Of a stretch of DNA of 17,164 nt, positions 1 to 10,086 are shown piece by piece. The stretch spans positions 277,135 through 294,298 of the forward strand of contig NW_003108580.1 in assembly GCF_000003605.2 (NCBI RefSeq). Reading direction: 5' to 3'. The notes under the pieces are model-generated. The model ran no database searches. It was not told where the DNA came from and was given only the letters and a program-made list of their open reading frames with translations. This DNA comes from Saccoglossus kowalevskii (taxonomy: Eukaryota > Hemichordata > Enteropneusta > Harrimaniidae). Position 1 is the stretch's first letter, and each line of letters begins with the position of its first letter. Both the position numbers and the translations under genes were made by a program.

Positions 1-366
1 AATTAGAGAATTAAAGATATCATTACAAAATGAACAAATCTGAGAGAGGTCCACATGTAGTACCTGTATATGTAATATCAAAGCAATTGCACTTGCGGTT
101 TTTAACAAGAAGTCGAAAATATCACTTTTTAGCCAAAAATGACAAAAATATTCACCAAAATTAGAGAATTGAAGATATCATCATGAAATGAACAAATCTG
201 AGAGAGGTCTACCCAAGGTACATATACACCAAGTATCAAAGCATTCAGGCTTGTAGTTTTCAAGAAGAAGTCGAAAAAGTAAAACATTGACACGGACGAC
301 GACGGACGACGACGGACAATCACTCATATGATAAGCTCCGCTCGACAAAGTCGACAGCGGAGCTAA
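1..366. repeat. Composite dispersed repeat: two related modules, GACG-rich tract and palindrome
   Basis: Two related modules lie in tandem about 158 bp apart. Both begin AATTAGAGAATT (at 1 and at 159), share ATGAACAAATCTGAGAGAGG, and reach a shared AAGAAGTCGAAAA near their ends. The first module then has a short A/T-rich linker. The second runs into a GACG-rich tract at about 291-317 and a palindrome at 334-364. The window starts inside the element, so its left end is unseen. This layout resembles dispersed repeats I associate with bivalve genomes, but I cannot name a family. The minus-strand open frames of 64 and 67 codons across it are not protein-like. Confidence 0.7.
334..364. repeat. Palindrome (hairpin) at the end of the dispersed repeat
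   Basis: AGCTCCGCT (334-342) is the exact reverse complement of AGCGGAGCT (356-364). Inside it CGAC (343-346) pairs with GTCG (350-353) around an AAA loop, with a two-base bulge. It is the most GC-rich stretch of the first 2 kb and probably marks the terminus or a structural element of the repeat. Confidence 0.8.
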
Positions 367-1626
367 TAACAAATAAGAATTCAATTCTGCCTGGTATGAT
401 CTTTTCTTTAAAAAGTAAATTAAAAGTTCTCAAACAAGACATGGATTGCATGAAAACCACTGGCTAAAATCTAGTTGGGAACTATTCTAACTGAAATGAG
501 GTCATCATAATAATGTAAAAACTTAATATTCATGTTTCTTGATTAACAGTAAAAAATTTCGGCCATGTTTTTTCCATGCACTAGTTGACCTGGATCATGT
601 CCTTTGACCTGATAGATCAAGCTGGTTATTTAACCAATCAGAGAGCTAGCCAAACATGTTTGTGACTTTTTGGATATCACAGACGGAAGTAAATTTTTCA
701 ACGTAGCATACAATCTTTTGGTATTGTTTCTGTTTTTAAAATGGAAACTAGTACTATTTTTTTAAAGATTAAAGAAGTACTTAACACTTTTTACAGTGAT
801 AACTGCTCATTGTTGAAACAAAGTTTACCGGCCTTTTACCGGCCCATTAACACTAGACACAATAAAACATAGTATTTTTGAATAGGCTTTAGTGACTACA
901 AAATACCTAAATTGTAATCTTATTTAGGCATCAGTTTCCAAAGTGATGCCTAAATTAAAATACTTGTAGTAAAGTATACATGTCTTCATTCTATGCACTT
1001 ATTTCAATGTCTAACAAATGAGTTATTTTAGCCAAATTAAAATGTTAAACACACCAAAATTGAAATTGGTGGACATTCTATCACGATGAATAAGATTTCC
1101 AAGTTTAAAGATGATCCAATAAAAATTATTTGATTTATTGTAACCACAAGAAAAACAAATTTAGGTGAACTTTCACCAATATCTTAAAAAAAATGTACTT
1201 GCACATGCCAAAGTTGAACTTGGGCCAAAACTAGTTAACAAAGGTATCAATGTTGAAAAAAGATTGAATAAAACAATAACAACAATGGCATTTTCTTCTT
1301 ATATACCTTTAACAAGAAGTTGTGCATACAGGTGCAGTACCAGTACAGTAGAAGCACATGCTCTTACAAAAATGACAGAGGTACATGTATTATATGTGTA
1401 TGTCTTTTTCATTGTTGATACAAAATCAATATGATGGGTCCCATTGCTGACTTTTCAATTGACAACCCATATTTACAATTATTAATTATATTCAGATAAT
1501 CTGGATTGATACATAGATGAAATAATTTTTTTTTTAAATTGCATTTTAGTAATAAACCGCAAGTTGTTCATATATATGAACTTTGACGCATTGTGTAATA
1601 AATTGAACAAGAAATTTGAGGGAGAT
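367..1626. other. AT-rich non-coding stretch, no gene seen
   Basis: I see no supported gene here. A plus-strand open frame at 1165-1434 starts at GTG, has no splice context and has an unremarkable composition, so I do not call it. Small details: two TGACCT nuclear-receptor-type half sites at 586-591 and 605-610, and a short duplication of TTACCGGCC at about 826-844. Confidence 0.6.
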
Positions 1627-1871
1627 TCATACTGACATAAATAACTTTATTCTTTGCTTCTTTATATCTTGTGGGCAGTCAATCAGGAAGTGAAATTCAT
1701 CCTCAACTTTATCATTATCACTCTCTTCTTCAAGCTCTCTTCAACTTTTATTTTTGACCTTGTATACCAGGATTTCCATTGGATTGGGATGAGTTTACAT
1801 ATATATTTTCTATAATTTGGATCTTTAATTTTTGTTGAATATTGCTCTATTCTGAATTTACTGTACATCAT
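1627..1871 (-). pseudogene. Decayed 3' end of a non-LTR retrotransposon ORF, frameshifted
   Basis: Read on the minus strand, one frame gives a basic segment (including KLIPIQWKSWYT) that runs to a stop at about 1683. A second, overlapping frame gives an acidic Ser/Asp stretch and then VEDEFHFLIDCP, followed by a Lys-rich tail to a stop at 1627-1629. The motif (V/I)EDE(F/V)HFL-x-x-CP is typical of the region after the reverse transcriptase domain in many animal non-LTR retrotransposon ORF2 proteins, where it normally follows a Cys-x-x-Cys pair. That Cys pair is missing here, and the two halves lie in different frames, so this is a dead fragment. The family (for example CR1- or RTE-like) cannot be told from this piece. 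Confidence 0.55.
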
Positions 1872-1995
1872 TAATTTAATATATGCTACAGTTATTGACG
1901 TCCAGACAAACTAGCTGTACCAACATGTAAACACAATATTAATATTACTTAATTAATGTAGTCAAAACATAGTCCATGTACTTTTAACTGCCTAC

Positions 1996-2160
1996 CTCAA
2001 CTGCTACTTGAGTTTCTTCTTGAGTGGGTAATACAACATTGACAAATCTTCTGATGCCAGTTAAAGTCCTTGAATAGGATCCCATAGTGCTGTCACCATC
2101 CCCAACTGTGGAGATCGATGAGATTGATGGGGCTGCAGACAATCTGCGTGCAAGAAATCT
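1996..2160 (-). CDS. Candidate internal coding exon of an unidentified protein
   Basis: On the minus strand a 55-codon segment is open from end to end and bounded by splice signals. The acceptor is TGATTTTTAG, whose TAG would be an in-frame stop if not spliced. The donor is GAG|GTAGGC, with a TAA soon after in the intron. Both junctions are phase 0. The peptide starts RFLARRLSAAPSISSIST, is rich in Ser/Thr, has an Arg-rich RRLS phosphorylation-type motif, and ends in a polar TQEETQVAVE. GC content is clearly above the flanks, and the plus strand is stop-rich here. I do not recognise the family. No partner exon was placed with confidence: the acceptor has only a short pyrimidine tract, and the neighbouring minus-strand open frames lack good matching donors. 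It may belong to a gene that extends beyond the left edge. Confidence 0.45.
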
Positions 2161-4840
2161 CTAAAAATCAAAGATACAGCATTAATTAGATTATTTTAAG
2201 GAGGCATAACAGAACAATGTGTAACAGCATTCTATACTTTATAATTGGAGAAAGCTGCTAGGGCCAATAAATATAATATATATATATAGTAGTAACATAA
2301 TAGTAGGTAATAATAGTCCTTGGTTATTATTCGATATAATCTGAGATTTCAGACAAAAGTATCCTTTCTCAATGATAAATAGCATTTAATTTTTACTAGA
2401 AATACATACAAGAAAGCTAGTAATTCATAATTTATACTGTCATCTTGTTTGCTAGTTATGGGTTAATCTGAAAGTTCTAAAAATTGTTTTATTTAGTATC
2501 TTGCTCACAATAATATTTCAGTATAATTACAACTCATTCATCAAGTGCATTCCTTATTATTAACATATAATGACAACGTGTTCCCAAACTGTCAAAAGGA
2601 AAATTGACACATGACAGTTCACTGCATGGATAGTGGGGTGAAGGTCAAATATCTCCCGCCAAAACTGGTATTTCTGCAAAGAATTCTGGGCATTATACTG
2701 ACTGCTTGGTAAAGTGCAGGAACATCTCAGCTTGAAAATTTAGTAAGAAAACATCACCCCACTTCAGATGAGAAGAGTAGCACCAACTAAACAATAGCTA
2801 CTAGTAGACAGGGTATACCCCCTTCTTCCTCTACATGTAAACAGTACATGGTAAAACTTGTGAGTTTGTTAGTGTAAAACTACATGGTGCTTCCTACATA
2901 CAACATCCGGCTCTTTTTTCTTTTGCCATCAGCAACACCGCTGAGAGAGAAGGAACAATTTGAGCAGCAAATTATGACACTTAAGATTCATCTTAAAAGA
3001 GTTCAGTGAACCAGAAAGACCGCCCATGTGTTTTAGAAAGATCCAAAATGAAACCTGCTGTTTGCTATAATCTACCTTATACATATCTTGTCACTGGATG
3101 GCTCTCTTCTCAGTCTTTGGTTTCCAACACAATCAAGATGAAACTTTTGAAACTCAAAAAAAATGCTCTAAATATAGAAGTACACCAGCTACAAATGTTT
3201 GAAGTAGTTATGTCTGGGCAAGAGTTCAAACGCTCAGTAACGGTTTAACACATCCTTTCTGGTTGAAATTCTAGAAAGTTTAGATAAACTAGATATGTTG
3301 ACTCCATCATAGTCTGAGTCATTATCACTGTAGGAGAACAGCTCATTGACTGACATATCAGCAATGTTCATGGTACACGATCAAACACATCAAATATACT
3401 TTAAAGCAACCTTTACAACCAGATTAACAAATCAAAGTTATACAGTTCCATATTTAAAGATATTATTTTGATGACCCATCCATTATACTGATCAAAACAC
3501 CCCTGTTGGTTGAAAGTTGAAGAGTCCTTGGCTGGAAGCTGCTATACATATTTACTAACACAAACTGACAAATCCTATCTTCTCCTGGGGTTTAATGGAA
3601 TGTTAGCTGCTATCTCTGACAGGATAGATTTCACTAATTTATTCTCTGACGTCAACTACAAGCCATTCAAATTCCACCAATAGACATGAACATCAAATAG
3701 ATGAAAACAAATTTTGAAAGTCGTCCAAGTGAATGGTTGGTAAAAAATGTCTCTAATGTATAGTTTTAAATAAATTTTACAGAAAGTGAAATGTACAAAA
3801 TGAAAATAGTGAAGTAAGCCCAGCATCAGAGTATGATTTTGTAATTGTAATTCAAGACAACTAATAAAAAAATAACTAGATCTTCCTCTACTCTCATCAT
3901 CAGAAAATGACTCGCGAATATTAATTTGAAAAACCAGCAAAACACAAAAACAAAACAATAACGACCAAATTCCACCTCAAATTTACACACAACAATACAT
4001 TAAAATATAAATAAATTACACACATGTAACTATAAAAACAACTGCTTTTACTACTCCACACAATTTTCACGGTGTCTAAACATAATGCTGTTACCAGTAA
4101 CCAGCCATCACTCGCCTAATGTTGGTTAATTGCCTACAACAACCATACAGCATATTGTTTCCTACACAATTACACTGTCTAAAACAAGCAGAAGCTAATA
4201 AATGAACATCAGCAAATTAATAAAAACAAATATAAATTTGTCTTTGAATTATACAAAAGCTAGTGATCCCTCTAATAACCACTTTAAAGAAATCTAATCA
4301 GCACAATTTCAGAGTGAGTATTGTTTTAATGTAATACATGCTAGTCTAGAACACAAATTTTATATCTAGACAAAACAGGCAATTAAAAAGGAGGTGACAA
4401 CTTATTGAAAAATAAATATAAATAGGCATAACAATAGTGTAGACCATTGTAAAAAAATAAATATGTATAGTACTTGTATTTATTCAATATAGTGAATATC
4501 AATATATTACTAATGGGTACATGTTTAACATCACATTGTAGTTCAGGATTGATATTACTATAAACAGAATGCACTAGAATCAAAAGTGGCCATTGCATGA
4601 AATTCCATAGTAGAAGCTCAATACAAAGTACCAGCACTAACAGTCAAAAAGACACTTCACCATACGCTGGTTACAATGCAGTTATTCTAGAATAGCTCAA
4701 GAGACAAAAAGATGCTTTTTACAGTAGGTTAGAGAAAGTTAATTAGGTAGAAGCTGGTGTCAAGTGACTTTGGATAACTTGTTACTTACTGCATACCTAA
4801 GATCAGGTACTGCATGAAGTGAAACAAACCGGTTATGCCA
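2161..4840. other. Mostly AT-rich region with a few short open frames
   Basis: No gene is supported here. Three short segments are more protein-like than their surroundings. One is a plus-strand 41-codon frame at 2884-3009. One is a minus-strand 45-codon frame at 3234-3371. The third is a plus-strand open stretch at about 3497-3667 with no start codon. A strong donor-like GTAAGTAAC lies on the minus strand at 4781-4789. The minus-strand frames at 3656-3958 and 4383-4637 are dominated by Phe, Leu, Tyr and Ile, as expected of translated AT-rich DNA. Confidence 0.5.
3234..3371 (-). CDS. Short open frame, 45 codons, uncertain
   Basis: A minus-strand frame starts at an ATG with favourable context (ACCATGA), has an in-frame TGA four codons upstream, and ends at TGA. 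The N-terminal part is acidic and Ser-rich (SYSDNDSDYDG), followed by Ser/Lys/Arg. This is more protein-like than the neighbouring AT-derived frames. It could be a micropeptide, a first coding exon that splices out before its stop, or chance. No donor with GTAAGT or GTGAGT quality lies inside it, which argues against the exon reading. I do not recognise it. Confidence 0.2.
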   Translation of the reverse strand: MNIADMSVNELFSYSDNDSDYDGVNISSLSKLSRISTRKDVLNRY

Positions 4841-4964
4841 ATTTATTTATTTATTTATTTGTTGATGTATGTTCTAATTTAATTTAATTTAATTTAATTT
4901 AATTTAATTTAATTTAATTTAATTTAATTTAATTTAATTTAATTTAATTTAATTTAATTTAATT
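4841..4964. repeat. Compound microsatellite (ATTT)5 and (AATTT)~18
   Basis: Five ATTT units at 4841-4860 are followed, after a 15-base interruption, by about 17.8 perfect AATTT units at 4876-4964. The long perfect array suggests a recent, length-variable locus. Confidence 0.97.
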
Positions 4965-7249
4965 GCGGATACAATGCACAAAACACAAACAAGAAGGCAT
5001 GGCTTAATAAGAATATTGTATTGTTTAATCAAGTAGAATTAAGTAAGAAATCACAATGATTCATAACCGAACATACAGATAATGCTGATTCATCACTCTT
5101 GTACAAACTGTTCTACCAGCTGAATAACAACTGAGTACTAACATTAACTAAACACACATGCAAGTATGTTGGATTTGAAGTCAAAATGTAACTTCAGTTA
5201 TTATTCTGTTGCAAATTTGATTATTTTCATATTAGAGGCTTTTGTGAGAAATATTTCAAATTCAAGTATTAACAGTACTATAAAACACTTTATTTTAGCT
5301 GGAATTAATTTTCACTGAAACAACTTTTTGGGTGTTTTTGCATGGAATTTATTTTCAGATTCTTGACGAGTTGAATGTAAAATATAGAAACAAGGTATAT
5401 TCGCTGGATTTTATTTTCACTGAATCATTCCTTCAATCTCTTTGTGAATTTATATAGGTACCTGTATGTGTGCTGTCTACTGGTATAACTGTTACAGATA
5501 CAAGTATTATTTACCACACACAGATTCAATGAAGAAAGTATGGAATCTTGTTTGTTCAGATGCGCAATAAAAGCTTCAGATATTTCCCTTTCTTTCATTT
5601 TCAAAGTTTGTACTATCTATAGTATGAAATGCACATCCACTGTGCAATTCTATTGTAAAATTTTCAAAAGGATGAATAGATAATAGCAAGCAAAATGGTA
5701 AACAAATTTATAAAACTGTTACACTGGAAACTTTTAAACATCTAACAAAAGAAAGATATCCAGTGTATAAGAGTTAATTTCAGTAAAATTATGAAGACTT
5801 AAAATGAAATATAATCTAACCGTTAGAGCAGTTGAGACCTGTTATGCCGAGGTTTAGTAGCCAGCTGCTACCAGTACCAGTGACCGGTAAACAAAGGGAC
5901 CCTCATCTCATCATTTGAAGTTGCCGCAATGGCCCAGAGGAATGTTTGCTGCTTTCTAAATTCTACATACCTTCAGTACACACCTTGAATTTTTGTACTC
6001 CTTGCAAGCTTAAACCAAATGTCTCATTGAATAATAATTCACTGCCTTACAATAACATTAAAAACATCCATATAGTTGAAATGTATTAGAACAAGAGTCA
6101 CGTCGGTGTCTGTCCACTCCTCGGCCTATACAGAATACAAGCTGACATACATCATTCAGGTGTACTGAGCTCCAAAATATACAAGTATCCCAACTAAATA
6201 AAACAACTGGATACACAGTTGCTGTACTCTGAAACTGTTTCACTAAGATTGCAAAAAGAAAGCTGTCTTAGTCAATACATTTTCAGTGGGTAAGTGAATC
6301 GCACAAAACCACAATAGAGTGACAAATAACACTTCCAACAAAACCAAGTTATATAGATCAACAGGGTGAGAAAGGCTGACTGGTAAACTGGGTGTAACGT
6401 CAACAAATCATACGCAAGTTATACTAACTACATTATTAGCACCAGTTGAAATTAAGTTATGTAAAAATGGAAGATAGGTCAAAGAACTGTTAATAAAAAC
6501 TCATCAAAAGTTGTACAAATATTTTATTTTTGTGTATATATTAGTGTCCCTCCGAAAGAATTAATGTCAACCCCCTAATATAATAGTGACAACTTCTTTG
6601 GTTTGTTTTGTCATGCTAATACTAGCCACATTGAACTATGTGGTCTAAGTGCGCCACAATAGTCTCTATAGCATACCAATGCCCACATCTCATTACATAC
6701 TCTCTGAACACTAAGAAGAGACTTTCTGACAAGAAATCAGCTGAGGTTACTTGGTTGATGACCTATGCAATTTTTAGTATCTTTGCATGTAATTAGGGTC
6801 TGTATACCCATACCACCGGTTTATACACAACATGGTACATCCTATACCATAGACATGTCAGTACGTCCATGCCTATCTTCACCCAAACAGTAATACACAG
6901 TTATTTAATTAGTTATTTAGTTAAGTAATAATTATCTGTTCATAAGTATTATATTGTTGTTAATCAATTTTCGTTTTTTTCACTGTTTTGTAGTTTTTAG
7001 TGACCTTACGGCTAGTAACTGTGCCTTACTGAACTTTCCAAAGTCAATTTGTATCAATAAATAAGTTTAACTATAATTTAAGTTTAAAGGCACTATTTTA
7101 CTCAACCATATATAACTATAAAAACTTTAAAGAAATAGAGTATTAATTTTCGTACATATTTTTTGGAAAATATATATTTTTACTTGTCAACAATTTGAAT
7201 GATATGTTCGTATTGATGATCTGACATTCTTTACACAAACGACATTCTT
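4965..7249. other. AT-rich non-coding stretch with one truncated MITE copy
   Basis: Apart from the foldback-element fragment at 5276-5435 I see no supported feature. A minus-strand open frame at 6058-6243 (61 codons, Cys-rich) and a possible minus-strand exon at 5971-6041 lie next to each other but cannot be joined into a coherent gene. Confidence 0.5.
5276..5435 (+). mobile_element. Truncated copy of a foldback MITE-like element
   Basis: The copy begins TACTATAAAACACTTTATTTT and runs parallel to the intact element at 11801-12010. Shared landmarks are GGAATTAATTTTC, AACTTTTTGG, TGGAATTTATTTTCA, GAGTTGAATGTAAAATATA, and GGATTTTATTTTCACTGAATCATTCCTTCA. Similarity stops at 5435, so the right terminal inverted repeat is lost. 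Confidence 0.8.
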
Positions 7250-8303
7250 CAAATAAAGCGGTGCCACACACAGCATTATCGAAGTAATTATGGGATTAGC
7301 AGCGACTTCACAAACAATGATGTAGATGCACCGTGTAGGAACATGGTAAGAAGGAGTGAAGGAATTCTAACTTCATGCCTCGTGTAAATATATTAGGCGC
7401 CACCGATATTTGGTGCACGTTCACTAGTGGGCAATAGCATGTGTGCTTCGTTATGCTCGGTTGCCTGACCATCCGTGTATATACGAGTCAATGTCTGGCC
7501 GTCAACAATTAACTGAAATGACCAGATGATGCATTAAAAGTGAACAGTGAGAGAAGTAAAATCGGTTGTCGGATGTTACACACGCTAAGCGGACGAGATA
7601 GTTAAGCCACACACGTAAATGTTTATAGTCACGTTTTTTGTTCCCACTTTCATTCAATGTACCTCGTCCGTTGACGAACCGTAAAATAAACAGGGTTCGA
7701 GAAATTATAAGAAAGTAAACACAGCGTATTTGAATTTGAAAGATTTACGAACTAGTTCAAGAATGTTATCGGATAGTCACGAATAACCAGTGTATTTATA
7801 TAGTGTGGAATGTTGTGTATATAGTCTATAATGTGAGTGTGCTGTGAAGAGGCCGAACGTTAACCGAGATACACCACAATAAATATATTGTCAAGTGCAC
7901 TGAATCTGATTGTCAACACAGAAAAACTGGCACGCGACTGCATTTCGCCATCAACAATACCTTAAAACTCGAACCAGGTTTTGGTGATACATCATGACAG
8001 CCGTCAGCAGACATCATAAGTCCTTGTAAGCTGCATAAATTGTCCAGGGGCAAGCGGACTGTGGATAACCGACTAAAGTTGTAGTCGACGTAAGACTACT
8101 TCACACAAGTTGGCCGTTCCTTGTCGACGGCTGGCAAGTTTACAAACTTCAGAAAATCGTCGTTGGTGGCGCCGTTGTTGATCCTCGTCGTCTTGGCCTG
8201 TGTCTTGGCTCCACCGTGACTGGATTTACTAGTTTATATTGACCACCACGAACCTTCTTTTCACATGTAATTGTGCAGGTCCGATCCATATAGCAATATC
8301 ATG
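7250..8303 (+). promoter_or_regulatory. CpG-richer island, possible promoter or first-exon region
   Basis: CG dinucleotides are frequent across this kilobase (for example GGCGCC near 7395, and CG-dense stretches at about 8090-8190) but scarce in the AT-rich flanks. In a mosaically methylated invertebrate genome this pattern fits an unmethylated promoter or 5' exon. Plus-strand donors fit the idea: ATG|GTAAGA near 7345 and ATG|GTGAGACG at 8304, the latter after a pyrimidine-rich acceptor-like TTGTGCAG ending at 8278. No long open frame exists on either strand, so any transcript here is mostly untranslated. It could be an alternative 5' exon of the zinc-finger gene or the promoter of an unrelated gene. 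Confidence 0.35.
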
Positions 8304-9044
8304 GTGAGACGAATTTTTAGTATTTAGCAATAGAATGAATATTTAATTATTTATTATTGCTTTAATGAATTTTGCAGGAAGTGAAATTCAGATTCCACCC
8401 TATGCTTTTCACAAAAAAGGCAAGTACATGTACAAAAATATAATAACAAAAAAAAAGATTCTGTTCAATTAAATGAATTCCATTTGTTTGAAACCATGAT
8501 GAATATTATATTTCACTAATTTTTCAGGCTGTCAGGGAGAGTACCATGTGTATTCAGAATTAATACTAGTAGTTGTAAATTATATTTTGTGTCAGTCAAT
8601 CCTAGACGAACATAATAACGCTTCCAGACGAAATAACCCCACACATGCAGGAGAATGCAGTTTACCATTATTATTTACTTTACCTGTTTACAGCATTCTA
8701 ATTTGCATTATTATAATTATAGACACGAGTAATAATGACACTGAAAATTTAAACGAATTCGCATTAGTATTTCTCAAGTTATGGATGAAATCATTTTTTT
8801 TTTGCATATTTTACTCGCAATTCCTTAGTTACTGGAAAAGCAAAATAGTAGACAACGTATATTAATTGACAAGTTTAATATTTTAATAGAACGAAAAGTA
8901 ACATAGAAAAGTACGCAAATAACTCTGAATAAACGGCAAGGTAAATACTACGTCAAGTTATAGTAAAGTACAGTGGCTTGTTAGGGCCATTCACTGTTTT
9001 TCGATTTTCTCACATTTTCAGCTGTATTTTTCGGCTTCATTTCG
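8304..9044. other. AT-rich region with possible small exons
   Basis: After the donor at 8304 there is an acceptor (TTTTGCAG, ending 8377), a GC-type donor AAG|GCAAGT at 8420 and an acceptor (TTTTTCAG, ending 8527). Together they would define a 42-bp exon at 8378-8419 and a following exon from 8528. The plus-strand 105-codon frame at 8548-8865 starts at GTG and becomes Ile/Phe-rich, and I do not call it as a gene. Confidence 0.3.
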
Positions 9045-9204
9045 AATTTCCGACAGTTTCACTTTAATTTACACCTCGGTGGAAATATTTAAACAGCGGT
9101 GAGAATAATTTTCTCCGCGGTGATAATATTTGCACCACGGTGAGAATATTTAAACCGCGATGAGAATAATTTCCGACATTTTCACTTACACCTCCGTGGA
9201 AATA
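9045..9204. repeat. Nested short tandem repeat with 20-21 bp period
   Basis: CGGTGAGAATAATTT-type units start at 9077, 9097, 9118, 9138 and 9158, so spacing is 20, 21, 20 and 20 bp. The tract is flanked by an outer direct repeat, AATTTCCGAC...ACACCTC(G/C)GTGGAAATA, at 9045-9087 and 9168-9204. Units are diverged by a few bases. The 20-21 bp period is about two helical turns. Confidence 0.8.
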
Positions 9205-10086
9205 AATCATAATGCACATGATGCCTCGTTTCACTGGAATTCACTGCAATCATGTTTTAATGATTTGAAAGCATGTCCAGTAGCAGAATATATTGATTGT
9301 TGAAAAATTGGTTTTATTCTTTTTTTTAGAGAGAGAGACGACACACTTTTTTCAAGTGTTGTTATTTGGGCCACCCTGTTTTGGTCTTTTGGGAGTCATT
9401 AGAATTTGGCTGTTGAGTAAAAAAAATAACCGCCCCTTGGCATATTATTTCCTAATACTATTGCCCGCTCGAGCGGTTTCGTATCCTTCCAAACCCAACG
9501 AACACGATATTATGTGAAAGTAGTAAGCTGGTACATTATATCTTGAATTTAAGATGGTTATATATATAAGTTATTTAAAAATAGTATATTACAACTTAAG
9601 GACTGGCCATTTTCTTCTGTTGGGGGTGTCACGCCCTTACACCAAAAACATTAAAAGTTAATTGTTTCGCCACTGTTGGCTTCAAAACAGAGCTTTTTTC
9701 ACAGTTTTTCAGATGAATTGGTTGTTTTATCACATGACTTCTTCACTCCCGGTCGAATTCAAGTTGTCATCTTAAAAATGACTATTACATACTAGTAATC
9801 CATAAAAGTTGATTAAGTAATTTTTAACATTATTGTTTTATACTGAATGCTGATTAATACATTGGACTTTGAGTTACCATGAACTGAAAATGTTTTTCTT
9901 ATAGTACACATTTGAGCATTCGTTCCATGAAAAAATGACATTTTCTAATACGCATGCGCAATGTACATGCGTATTTGGTGTGTTTTTTTATTTGTCATCA
10001 AACTAACAAATATCAAACAACAATATTAGTGTTATATGTTTTCGTTCATATTGCGTATTTAATACCACCGCAGATACAGAACATAA
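9205..10086. other. AT-rich non-coding stretch upstream of the putative promoter
   Basis: No gene is supported. The plus-strand 74-codon frame at 9293-9517 begins at a non-ATG codon in a poly-T region and has no splice support. The clearest structure is a 10-bp inverted repeat, AATACGCATG (9947-9956) and CATGCGTATT (9966-9975). It contains GCATGCGCA, close to the NRF-1 core. Confidence 0.5.

Noticed and set aside
1165-1434. Plus-strand 89-codon frame
   Set aside because: Non-ATG start, no domain, no splice signals, and composition typical of intergenic sequence.
3656-3958. Minus-strand 100-codon frame
   Set aside because: The composition is dominated by Phe, Leu, Tyr and His from T-rich codons, with no splice or domain support.
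4383-4637. Minus-strand 84-codon frame
   Set aside because: It is Tyr/Phe/Leu-rich with no domain, in AT-rich sequence where frames of this length occur by chance.
4755-4845. Minus-strand exon ending at GCA|GTAAGTAAC
   Set aside because: The donor is strong, but the upstream sequence runs into stops and the ATTT repeat with no acceptor, so no exon can be defined.
5971-6243. Minus-strand exon candidate (5971-6041, donor GAAG|GTATGT) and the neighbouring 61-codon Cys-rich frame (6058-6243)
   Set aside because: The donor is good, but the acceptor is poor and the two pieces cannot be joined in one frame. No downstream partner exon was found.
8548-8865. Plus-strand 105-codon frame as a gene
   Set aside because: It starts at GTG, becomes Ile/Phe/Leu-rich like translated AT-rich DNA, and shows no recognisable domain. 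It is kept only as part of a weak splice hypothesis.
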